64,000 nucleotides of DNA from Mucisphaera sp965279675. GTDB lineage: Bacteria > Planctomycetota > Phycisphaerae > Phycisphaerales > Phycisphaeraceae. Below the pieces are notes generated by a model. The model saw only the letters and a program-made list of their open reading frames with translations, did not search any database and had not been told where the DNA came from. How positions within the stretch are numbered: the stretch's first letter is position 1; every line of letters begins with the position of its first letter. Position numbers and translations under genes: made by a program. Positions 9,025-16,199 of the stretch are shown one piece after another. Where the stretch lies: positions 682,001-746,000 of the forward strand of contig NZ_CBDIIJ010000002.1 in NCBI RefSeq assembly GCF_965279675.1, in the 5' to 3' direction.

Positions 9025-9232
9025 AACCCGCTGTGGGCGGGACGCGGGTCTGTGTTAACCGTTTGCGGTTTGGCGTGGTGTCTGAGGTGGTGGCCGCAGG
9101 GGGTGGTTGCGGCGCTTTGGGCGTGGGTTTAGGATGCCGATGTAAAGATTTTGGAGTCCCGTGATATGTGCTCGATCTGTCTGAGCAGGGGCTTGATTGG
9201 TTGCAAGTGGTATTCAAGCGGAAGGATCTGTT

Positions 9233-10186
9233 ATGGCTCAGCGTCCAAAGATTGCGGTGATTGGTGGCGGGAACGTTGGCGCTTCGTGTGCGTTGTGGAC
9301 GGCTTCGAAGGAGCTTGGGGATGTGGTGGTGTTGGACATTCCGCAGGCGGAGGGGATGGTGAAGGGGAAGATGCTGGACCTGGCGCAGTGTTCGCCGATT
9401 GAGTTGTTCGACGCGAAGATCACGGGGACGACGGACTACGCGGACATCGCGGGTGCGGAGGTGGTGGTCGTGACGGCGGGGTTGCCGCGTAAGCCGGGGA
9501 TGTCGCGGGATGATCTGATCGAGACGAACGTGAAGATCGTGAGTGACGTGAGCAAGAACATCAAGGAGCATGCGCCGGGAGCGGTGGTGATCGTGGTGTC
9601 GAACCCGCTGGACGCGATGGTTTACACGGCGTGGAAGGTGACGGGTTTCCCGACGAATCAGATTGTCGGTCAGGCGGGCTGTCTGGACGTGGCCCGCTAC
9701 AAGACGTTCATTGCGATGGAGACGGGCTTCTCGGTGGAGGACATCAATGCGCTGCTGCTTGGCGGGCATGGTGACGACATGGTGCCGTTGCCGCGTTTCA
9801 CGAACATCGCGGGTATTCCGGTGACGCAGTTTATTTCGGAGGCGCGTCTTCAGGAATTGGTGGATCGCGCGAAGGTGGGTGGTGGTGAGATCGTGAAGCT
9901 GATGGGGACGTCGGCTTACTACGCGCCGGCGGCGGGTGTGGTTCAGATGGTGGAAGCGATCGTGAAGGACAAGAAGCGGATTCTGCCTTGTGCGTCTTTC
10001 TGCAGCGGGGAGTTTGGCATCAAGGATCTGTTTGTGGGTGTGCCGACGCTGCTGGGTGCGGGTGGTGTTGAGAAGGTGGTTGAGATTGATCTGAATGCGG
10101 ATGAGCAGAAGCTGATGGATGAATCGGCGAGCCATGTGGGCGAGCTGGTGGGTGTGGTGAAGAAGATGTTCCCCGAGCTGGCATGA
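9233..10186 (+). CDS. mdh: Malate dehydrogenase (LDH-like type)
   Basis: A 317-residue NAD-dependent malate dehydrogenase of the citric acid cycle. The Rossmann loop is VIGGGNVGASCA; the substrate loop GLPRKPGMSRDDLIETN and the catalytic LGGHGDDMVPLPR are intact. The start at 9233 is chosen because GAAGGA lies 6 bp upstream and the family starts just before the Rossmann strand; a GTG at 9197 would add 12 unlikely residues. A strong terminator follows, so it is probably monocistronic. Confidence 0.95.
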   Translation: MAQRPKIAVIGGGNVGASCALWTASKELGDVVVLDIPQAEGMVKGKMLDLAQCSPIELFDAKITGTTDYADIAGAEVVVVTAGLPRKPGMSRDDLIETNVKIVSDVSKNIKEHAPGAVVIVVSNPLDAMVYTAWKVTGFPTNQIVGQAGCLDVARYKTFIAMETGFSVEDINALLLGGHGDDMVPLPRFTNIAGIPVTQFISEARLQELVDRAKVGGGEIVKLMGTSAYYAPAAGVVQMVEAIVKDKKRILPCASFCSGEFGIKDLFVGVPTLLGAGGVEKVVEIDLNADEQKLMDESASHVGELVGVVKKMFPELA

Positions 10187-10212
10187 GCACCAGCGGGCGC
10201 CAGTGAATGAAC

Positions 10213-10248
10213 AACGCCGGACCTGTTGGGGTCCGGCGTTTTTTTTTG
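10213..10248 (+). terminator. Rho-independent terminator of mdh
   Basis: AACGCCGGACC (10213-10223) pairs with GGTCCGGCGTT (10230-10240) and is followed by an uninterrupted run of T. Confidence 0.9.
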
Positions 10249-10280
10249 TGATGAGCGGGGATGGCGGTCGCTTGGTTGGC

Positions 10281-10382
10281 CTAGCAGAGGGCGGCGAAGG
10301 TGAGGGCGGTGAGAAGGAGGATCTTCTTGCGGTAGGCGATCTGCTGGGCGTTCCATCCGAAGAGTGTGGCGGCTGCGATCAT
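10281..10382 (-). CDS. Small membrane-prone protein, 33 residues
   Basis: An ATG at 10382 is preceded by a perfect AGGAGG seven bases upstream and opens 33 codons to a TAG. The peptide begins MIAAATLFGWNAQQIAY, has a basic RKK in the middle, and ends in a short hydrophobic stretch (ILLLTALTFAALC). Such a strong ribosome site on an isolated short frame is hard to explain by chance. It is divergent from the unknown secreted-protein gene at 10467 and convergent with mdh. I do not recognise the family; a single-pass or amphipathic membrane peptide is my guess. Confidence 0.55.
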   Translation of the reverse strand: MIAAATLFGWNAQQIAYRKKILLLTALTFAALC

Positions 10383-10429
10383 GGTGGGTCCTCCTGTCCG
10401 GGTTCACCAAGGTACCCTCAAGGGGTGTG

Positions 10430-10443
10430 CCAGTGGCCACTGG
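10430..10443. promoter_or_regulatory. 14-bp palindrome in a divergent promoter region
   Basis: CCAGTGGCCACTGG is a perfect palindrome midway between the 33-codon gene (start 10382) and the gene starting at 10467, as expected for a shared operator. Not assignable to a known regulator. Confidence 0.35.
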
Positions 10444-10466
10444 TTTTTGGATAAGGTGTTAAATTA

Positions 10467-12473
10467 ATGTTTATTATGGACTTACGTCGTTTTTTGCGGC
10501 CGGGCAGGTGTTCGGGTGGTGCGGGCGTGTCTCTCGTGGGCGACAGGTGTCGCGGGCTGGTGTGGTTTTTGGGGGGCGCTGTGGTGTGGCTGGTTTGTGG
10601 GCTTGGGGGGTCTGGGTTGAGTGGGGGTCTGGTGGGTGGGGGCCTGGGGCCGGCGGTGGCGGCGGCTCAGTCGATGGATGGTGAGGGTGACGATCAGAGG
10701 CTGGGGTGGATCACGGGTTTCGAGGCGCACCGGATGGTGGGGACCTGGGTGTTTCGGGGTGAAATCACGGAAGTGCCGGTGCTGCGGGCGCGTGGGGTGT
10801 TGGCGGTGCGGGTGACGCTTCGCGATCGTGGTTACGCGGTGGCGTATGGGATGGCGGAGGTGACGGCGGCGGATACGCTGGCGGATGAGGTGGGGTCGGT
10901 GAATCTGGCGGCGTTGCTGGCACGGGCGACGGAGCTGGCGATCGGTCGGGCGCGGATTCGGCAGGCGCATCAGGCTCAGTCGCGTCGGGATGAACTGGGT
11001 GGCGTGGCGGGTGTGGACCCGGAGGGTCTGACGGCGGCGGAGGGTTTGTCGGGTTTGCAGGTGGATCTTCAGATCGCGCATGGGATGGAGGGGGTGGCGA
11101 TCCGGGCGACGCGGCCGGGCGCGAGTCTGTTTGAGGTTTGGTCGCCTGGGTATCACGGTCTCAGGGTGACGAATCCGGAATCGAAGGAGGTGGGATGGTT
11201 GTGGCCGGGCACGGCGCTGGCGCAGAACCTGACGGTGGAAGGTCAGTTGGGGAGGGTGTTGCGGGATGCGGGTCGGGGATTGGGACGTTTTGATGCGGTG
11301 CAGTTGGTGGGGCTGGGTGTGGAGCGTTTTACGATCACGCATGTGGTGACGCAGCATCGCGGGGGTGGTCGGGCGGAGCTGGTTCGGGGTCAGACGGTGC
11401 TGCCGTTGGGAAGTCTGACGGAGGCGACGGTATCGCTTTTGACGCAGCGGCTGTCACGTCAGCTTGGGCGTCGGATAGAGGGTGAGCGTGGGTTGCCGGC
11501 GGCTGTTTATCTGCCGGCGGCGAATCGGTTCGAGGATGAGGCGACGTTGGAGGCGAGTGGGTTGGCTGCGTTGGCGGCGACGCGGTGGGAGCGTTGGCGT
11601 CTTGGGGGTGAACGTGTGCTGCCGTCGCGTGCGGCGAGGGATGGGTTGGCTTTGGCGCAGCGTGTGGGCGAGTTGGTGCTGGCGGGCGAGGAGGCTGGGG
11701 AAGGCTTCGATGTGCGTGCCGGATCGTTGGCGCTGTTGGTGATGGTGTCGTCGTCGGAGGCGGAGGTTCGTCTGCGGCTGCGGGATCGGTTGATGGATCG
11801 GTTGTCGATGTGGGTGGAGGCTTCGGGCGAGGGCGTGGATGGGCGGACGGAGCTGATGGCCTTGCAGGCGTTGTGGCGAGCGGGTGAGCGGACGGGGCGG
11901 GCGGTAGCGGGTGATTTGTCGTTGCGAACGGTGGCGGCGATCGAGGCGGTGCTGGCGCGTCCGGGTCTGGCTCGTCTGCCTTGGGCGGCGGAGCTGGTGC
12001 CGGCGGTTGAGGATCCGGTGGAGCGGATGTCGCTACGGAATCGGCTGGATGCGTTGGTGGATGAGTTGCAGCGTCTGCAGCGTGTGGAGTCGGTGGGTCC
12101 TGGTCCGGGGGATGTGATCGGGTCGCTGGCGCTGGCGCGTGGCGGGGCTCGTGGCGGGTCGGGGGGTGAGGTGCCTGACTGGCGCTCGGTGTACGGGCTG
12201 CGTTTTGTGTCGGCGTTGGCGGGGGTGGCGGATGTGCCGGATCGTCGGATTGATCGTCAGGTGTTTGCTTCGCTGGCGGCGCGCTATGTGGCTTATTTAT
12301 CGATGACAGAGCCGGCGGCGTACTTCGCGCCGTACCCGGAGGGGGCGATCGGGGGGGTGCGGCGGTCGGTGGTCGATCACGAGATGGAGTTGGAGGCTTT
12401 GGCGGAGGCGTTGCTGGCGGTGGTGGGGTACGAGATGTGGCTGGATCGGTTGCGTGGGGAGGGGGAGGAGTGA
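10467..12473 (+). CDS. Unknown secreted protein, 668 residues
   Basis: I do not recognise this family. The N-terminus has basic residues, a hydrophobic stretch (LVWFLGGAVVWLVCGLGG) and an Ala-rich end (AVAAAQS), consistent with export. The rest is dominated by Leu/Ala/Arg helices with no membrane segment and no catalytic motif I can name. The region 75-200 is mixed alpha/beta; residues about 370-660 look fully helical, possibly repeats. The ATG at 10467 has an AAGGTG eight bases upstream. It stands alone. Codon use is like that of its neighbours. Confidence 0.7.
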   Translation: MFIMDLRRFLRPGRCSGGAGVSLVGDRCRGLVWFLGGAVVWLVCGLGGSGLSGGLVGGGLGPAVAAAQSMDGEGDDQRLGWITGFEAHRMVGTWVFRGEITEVPVLRARGVLAVRVTLRDRGYAVAYGMAEVTAADTLADEVGSVNLAALLARATELAIGRARIRQAHQAQSRRDELGGVAGVDPEGLTAAEGLSGLQVDLQIAHGMEGVAIRATRPGASLFEVWSPGYHGLRVTNPESKEVGWLWPGTALAQNLTVEGQLGRVLRDAGRGLGRFDAVQLVGLGVERFTITHVVTQHRGGGRAELVRGQTVLPLGSLTEATVSLLTQRLSRQLGRRIEGERGLPAAVYLPAANRFEDEATLEASGLAALAATRWERWRLGGERVLPSRAARDGLALAQRVGELVLAGEEAGEGFDVRAGSLALLVMVSSSEAEVRLRLRDRLMDRLSMWVEASGEGVDGRTELMALQALWRAGERTGRAVAGDLSLRTVAAIEAVLARPGLARLPWAAELVPAVEDPVERMSLRNRLDALVDELQRLQRVESVGPGPGDVIGSLALARGGARGGSGGEVPDWRSVYGLRFVSALAGVADVPDRRIDRQVFASLAARYVAYLSMTEPAAYFAPYPEGAIGGVRRSVVDHEMELEALAEALLAVVGYEMWLDRLRGEGEE

Positions 12474-12502
12474 AGGTTTCTGGTGCATGTGGGGGTTGTG
12501 GT

Positions 12503-12538
12503 CACGGCTCTTTCTGACTGCGTCAGAAAGAAACCGTG
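12503..12538. repeat. Two-tier hairpin leading into a GGCACCC motif
   Basis: CACGG (12503-12507) pairs with CCGTG (12534-12538) and CTTTCTGAC (12510-12518) with GTCAGAAAG (12522-12530). The GGCACCC that follows also occurs in the elements at 16.1, 18.6 and 28.9 kb. It lies between convergent genes and may stop transcription from the left. Confidence 0.45.
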
Positions 12539-12593
12539 GCACCCGGCGGTGACTGGGGGTTGTTCTGATTCTCGGGTGGCTTGAGACGCAGAG

Positions 12594-12665
12594 CCCGGCC
12601 GCGTCGCGACCGGGTTAGGTCAGAGGATCTGTTGTTCCTGTGGCCCCGCCACAGCGGGACCACAG
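12594..12665 (-). repeat. Composite palindromic 3'-end element (copy b)
   Basis: Module 2 (12594-12614) has arms CCCGGCCGCG and CGCGACCGGG around a T. Module 1 (12638-12665) has CTGTGG and CCACAG outer arms with an inner stem CCCGC/GCGGG. The modules are 23 bp apart, as at 23.4 and 29.0 kb. Copy b is 39 bp downstream of the cbiX stop. Confidence 0.65.
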
Positions 12666-12704
12666 TCACCTGGGATTGCTGGTGATCGTTGATTGAGGCT
12701 GCGC

Positions 12705-13196
12705 TTAGTGGTGGGATGAAGTGGTGGTGGCGGTGGGGTCGGGGTTTTTGAATTGGCAGCGGCCGGTGCCGGCGCAGGACTCGCATTCTTCGGCGTTGCC
12801 GGCCATGTGGGAGAGGCAGTGTTCGATGCGGTTTTCGATGACCTTCTTCATCATGGGGTGGAGGCCGATGGGGGCGGTGACGACGAAGGGAACACCTGGG
12901 TGTCGGGCGGCGGCTTCGGCGGCGAGTTCGGGGATGTCCTGGTCCCAGTGTTTGCCGGGGAGGAGGAAGTAGGGGCAGATGAGGACTTTGGTGGCTCCAC
13001 GGGTGACGCAGCGGTCGAAGGCGGTGCCGATGGAGGGCTCGGCGAGTTCCATGTGAGCGGGCTCGATGATGGGGAACTCGGCTTCGGTCTCGAAGTTGGC
13101 GACGAAGGCCTCGAGCATCTTGTTGGAGGCTTCGCGGCGGGAGCCGTGGTCAACGATGACGATGCCGAGGGTTTCGGTTTGGGTGTCGGTGGTCAT
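12705..13196 (-). CDS. cbiX: CbiX/SirB-type ferrochelatase or cobaltochelatase with Cys-rich tail
   Basis: A 163-residue small chelatase: IVIVDHGSRREASN with the metal-binding His, then IEPAHMELAEPSI and VLICPYFLLPGKHWDQDIP. These enzymes insert cobalt or iron into sirohydrochlorin in cobalamin or siroheme synthesis. The core of about 125 residues is followed by a tail with CESCAGTGRC and a terminal His pair; the tail could bind an Fe-S cluster or store metal (inference). No other tetrapyrrole gene is adjacent; hemC lies 46 kb away. Confidence 0.85.
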   Translation of the reverse strand: MTTDTQTETLGIVIVDHGSRREASNKMLEAFVANFETEAEFPIIEPAHMELAEPSIGTAFDRCVTRGATKVLICPYFLLPGKHWDQDIPELAAEAAARHPGVPFVVTAPIGLHPMMKKVIENRIEHCLSHMAGNAEECESCAGTGRCQFKNPDPTATTTSSHH

Positions 13197-13270
13197 GGTG
13201 CAAGTTTAGGCGTTGAGATCAGCCGGGGGCGTGTGGTCGGGTTTGTCGGTGCGTGTGGCTGAACGGGCAC

Positions 13271-13298
13271 AAAAAAACCGCCCGGTGAGGGGCGGTTT
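13271..13298 (-). terminator. Rho-independent terminator reading leftward
   Basis: On the minus strand AAACCGCCC (13298-13290) pairs with GGGCGGTTT (13283-13275), continuing into seven T. It lies 25 bp beyond the TGA at 13323, which supports a real, or formerly real, gene ending there. Confidence 0.8.
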
Positions 13299-13322
13299 GT
13301 GGGTTGCGGTTTCGAGGATTGG

Positions 13323-13564
13323 TCAGCGACGACGGAGGGAAAGCGTGGCGAGTCCGAGGAGGCCAGCGGCGAAGAGTTTGTCCTCGGTGAAGCAGGGTGA
13401 GACTTCGAGGCAACTGCGGTTTTCGTCGACCTCTGCGGAGCCTGTGGGGGCCTGGGGCGGGAAGCATTGGGCGTCCTGGTGGAGGGCGTATCGGTGAATC
13501 GGGCTCTGGGGGCTTTGGGGCGTATGTTCCAGACGCCATGGCTGACAATTTCAGGGGTCTGCAT
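13323..13564 (-). pseudogene. Broken gene with an exported-protein C-terminal tail
   Basis: On the minus strand a frame open from 13550 to 13323 ends in SCLEVSPCFTEDKLFAAG then LLGLATLSLRRR, a hydrophobic helix plus arginines like the PEP-CTERM tails elsewhere here, and a strong terminator follows. That frame has no ATG, GTG or TTG. A neighbouring frame supplies a start (ATG at 13564, MQTPEIVSHGVWN), so one frameshift near 13500-13530 would join them. It is either a decayed gene, a sequencing error, or a gene using a rare start. The 13551 in-frame stop argues against a simple longer gene. Confidence 0.4.
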
Positions 13565-13791
13565 GAGGACGGCGGCGTCTAGGAGGGAGGGGGCTTGCGG
13601 CGATAAGGGCGGCTGAATCGTCCTGTTTGTAACGGGTGTGCGGCATATCCCGTGTGGCAGGCGTCCGCTGAGAACCCCGATGTCAAAATGGGCAAAGTTC
13701 ACCATTTTTGAGATTTGCCTTGCTCAGGACCAGAACAAAGACTAAGCTAGTATCGCTTCAGAGATTCATGACTCACTTAGGGAGAGGATAA

Positions 13792-14568
13792 ATGTTTAAC
13801 CGTTTAATGATGTCTGCATTTATCGGTTTCTGTACGGCACATGCAGCCCTTGCAGGCCCTGTTCTCACGCCCAATGGCTCTGTCGCTGGCATCAATACCG
13901 GTTTCGGCGACGTCATCGGGCAAGGTGCCACCCTCAATGTCAACGTCGACGCCACTGGGCTTGTCAGCATGACTCTCAATCGCGGTGCCGGCGGGCTCTT
14001 CGATGCTGCCGTGATCTACTTCGATTCCATCGGAGGCGGCTTCACCTCGACCTCTGGGATGAACGACACCGGCGATCCCGGACGGCGAGCCATCAGCGGC
14101 ACAAACGCCGCTGGTTCAGCCGACCTGACTTTTGCGCCCGGCTTCAGCGCCGACTTCGCCGTGACATTCGAGACCGCCTTCTCAGGCCTCTTTAGCCTGG
14201 ACTCCTCCAGTCACGGCTTCGTTGCCGCGGTCAGTACGGATGGTACTCGTGACGCTTTGGATTCCAGCTTCAGCATCGCATTTCATCTATCCGACATCGG
14301 GCTGACGCTTGGCGAATCCTTCGACTTCGTCATGACCTACCTGAACCCAAACCCAGATGATGGAGGTGGCGCGTTCCGCTCCAATGAGTTCATTGGCGTC
14401 GCTTCGGGCAGCTTCTCCGCGGGGAACATTGGAACCAACTCGGCGTCGCTCGCCACGGACGACTTCGTCACCGTGCAGACATCACGGCCGGAGATTATCC
14501 CGACCCCCGCAGCCTTCGTCGCTGGGCTCCTCGGCATGGCCACCCTCCTCGGCCGCCGATCTCGCTAA
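13792..14568 (+). CDS. Secreted PEP-CTERM protein
   Basis: A 258-residue protein with a signal peptide (MSAFIGFCTAHAALAG) and a C-terminal sorting tail (IIPTPAAFVAGLLGMATLLGRRSR, with PTP in place of PEP). The middle is Gly/Ser/Asp-rich beta sequence without a known catalytic motif; it resembles choice-of-anchor style domains. AGGGAGAGG sits 4 bp before the ATG, and a terminator follows. Unlike all nearby genes, its coding strand is C-rich rather than G-rich, suggesting recent inversion or acquisition. Confidence 0.88.
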   Translation: MFNRLMMSAFIGFCTAHAALAGPVLTPNGSVAGINTGFGDVIGQGATLNVNVDATGLVSMTLNRGAGGLFDAAVIYFDSIGGGFTSTSGMNDTGDPGRRAISGTNAAGSADLTFAPGFSADFAVTFETAFSGLFSLDSSSHGFVAAVSTDGTRDALDSSFSIAFHLSDIGLTLGESFDFVMTYLNPNPDDGGGAFRSNEFIGVASGSFSAGNIGTNSASLATDDFVTVQTSRPEIIPTPAAFVAGLLGMATLLGRRSR

Positions 14569-14593
14569 ACCGAGTGACAGCATGATTCCTGAG

Positions 14594-14617
14594 AGCCCGC
14601 TTCACGCGGGCTTTTTT
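14594..14617 (+). terminator. Rho-independent terminator of the PEP-CTERM gene
   Basis: AGCCCGC (14594-14600) pairs with GCGGGCT (14606-14612), continuing into a T-run. Confidence 0.88.
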
Positions 14618-14778
14618 GTTAGATCTCACTCGGAATCCACATTAAGGTCGCTTGCAACGTCAATAAGCCTGCGTCAATAGCTTGGAAACCCCTCGGTCGC
14701 CAAGGAAGCGATGAGCGAGGCGAGTGGAAGGGGGATTGTCACAGACAGTTCAGCTTCTGGAGGCATCCGACTTGGGTG

Positions 14779-14918
14779 CTAGCAGCTATATCTTCGGGTG
14801 GTGTGGGCAATGACTAGGAGGGTTGTGGCTACGGTGGGTTCGGGGATGGTGGCGGAGCGGCCGAGTTGGTGGCGAGCAGGGAGAGTGGGATGAGGTCTGG
14901 CGTGGGTTTGTCGTTGTA
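14779..14918 (-). pseudogene. Remnant of a dockerin / PEP-CTERM gene
   Basis: Read on the minus strand from 14918, the sequence gives YNDKPTPDLIPLSLLATNS, very close to the dockerin unit YNGDTTVDLIDLSILATNF of the gene at 33716. A shift of one frame then gives GRSATIPEPTVATTLLVIA, the PEP motif and helix expected next, ending at a TAG at 14779. The order and spacing match intact dockerin-PEP-CTERM proteins in this window, so this is the decayed 3' end of such a gene. The rest of the 14569-15022 gap shows no gene. Confidence 0.65.
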
Positions 14919-15022
14919 AATTTAGGATTTTTCTGGTTTTACGGTGTGCTTGACCGGGGTGTCGGGGGGCGTGAAACTACGGGGCTGGTTGTGATTGACG
15001 TTCTTTTTGCGGAGTTGATGCG

Positions 15023-16117
15023 ATGTCGCTGAATCTGGCTGTGATCGGTGGTGACGGGACGGGACCTGAGGTGTGTGCGGAGGCGCTGCGGGTGCTGGAT
15101 CGGGTGGCGGGGGATGCGGGGTTTGAGGTGAAGGTGACGGAGCTGCCTTACGGCGGGGATCGATACCTGAAGACGGGGACGGTGCTGACGGATGAGGAGG
15201 TGGAGGGTCTGAAGCAGTTCGATGCGATCCTGCTGGGGGCGGTGGGTCATCCGGAGGTGGCGCCGGGTGTGTTGGAGAAGGGGATTCTGTTGAAACTGCG
15301 TTTTGCGTTGGATCAGTACATCAACCTGCGGCCGGTGAAGCTGTATCCGGGGATCGAGACGCCACTGGCGGGCAAGGGGCCGGATGACATCGACATGGTG
15401 GTGGTGCGTGAGAATACCGAGGATCTGTATTGCGGGAATGGCGGGGTCGCGCGGGTCGGGACGGCGCAGGAGATCTCGACGCAGGAGATGATCGCGACGC
15501 GGTTCGGGGTGGAGCGGTGTGTGCGTTATGCGTTTGAGTTGGCGAGGAGCCGGAAGGCGGCGGGGTATCCGGGTCAGTTGACGCTGGTGCACAAGACGAA
15601 CGTGCTGACGCATTGCGGGGGGACGTGGTTCCGGGCGTTCGAGGAGATCGGGCAGGCGGATTACGCGGAGATCGAGCGGGTATATCACCATGTGGATGCG
15701 TGTTGCATGTATCTGGCGACGAAGCCGGAGATCTATGATGTCGTCGTGGTGCCGAACATGTTTGGTGACATCATCACGGACCTGGGTGCGGCGATCGCTG
15801 GGGGGATGGGGATTGCGGCGTCGGGGAATCTGAATCCGGATCCGGCGTCGCCTAATCCTTCGATGTTCGAGCCGGTGCACGGGTCGTCGCCTGACATTGC
15901 GGGTCAGGACAAGGCGAACCCGTTGGCGTGTATTGATTCGATGGCGATGCTGCTTCGGGAGACGGGGCGGACGCAGGGCAAGCCGGAGCTGGTGACGGCG
16001 GGTGATCGCGTGAGTGCGGCGGTGCTGGCGGTGACGCCTAAGTTCACGGGGAAGAAGCTGGATCGTTCGGGGTATGGGACGAAGGAGATTGGGGAGATGG
16101 TTTTGGGGGCGTTGTGA
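15023..16117 (+). CDS. leuB: 3-isopropylmalate dehydrogenase
   Basis: A 364-residue NAD-dependent decarboxylating dehydrogenase of leucine synthesis. The N-terminus AVIGGDGTGPEV, the substrate region LRPVKLYPG and VRENTEDLYCG, the catalytic Lys segment LVHKTNVL, the metal-binding VVPNMFGDIITDLGAA and the adenine-binding EPVHGSSPDIAGQDKANP all fit. The VRENTEDLY form is also shared with tartrate and isocitrate relatives, so specificity is by best match. No other leu gene is in the window and no strong Shine-Dalgarno is visible. Confidence 0.88.
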   Translation: MSLNLAVIGGDGTGPEVCAEALRVLDRVAGDAGFEVKVTELPYGGDRYLKTGTVLTDEEVEGLKQFDAILLGAVGHPEVAPGVLEKGILLKLRFALDQYINLRPVKLYPGIETPLAGKGPDDIDMVVVRENTEDLYCGNGGVARVGTAQEISTQEMIATRFGVERCVRYAFELARSRKAAGYPGQLTLVHKTNVLTHCGGTWFRAFEEIGQADYAEIERVYHHVDACCMYLATKPEIYDVVVVPNMFGDIITDLGAAIAGGMGIAASGNLNPDPASPNPSMFEPVHGSSPDIAGQDKANPLACIDSMAMLLRETGRTQGKPELVTAGDRVSAAVLAVTPKFTGKKLDRSGYGTKEIGEMVLGAL

Positions 16118-16142
16118 GTTGATCGGGCGTTTTTTGATTTGG

Positions 16143-16170
16143 GCACCCTGGGCTTGCGCCCAGGGCTCGT
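16143..16170. repeat. GCACCC-hairpin-GCTCGT element (copy 1)
   Basis: GGCAC, then CCCTGGGC (16146-16153) TTGC GCCCAGGG (16158-16165), then CTCGTG. It lies between the convergent leuB and glycosyltransferase genes. The copy at 17912 shares the flanks and stem length but has a different stem sequence. Confidence 0.55.
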
Positions 16171-16199
16171 GATGGATTCACGTTAACGAGGGACACTCG

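Noticed and set aside
9197..9232. Upstream GTG start for mdh
   Set aside because: Adds 12 residues not seen in the family; the ATG at 9233 has a good ribosome site.
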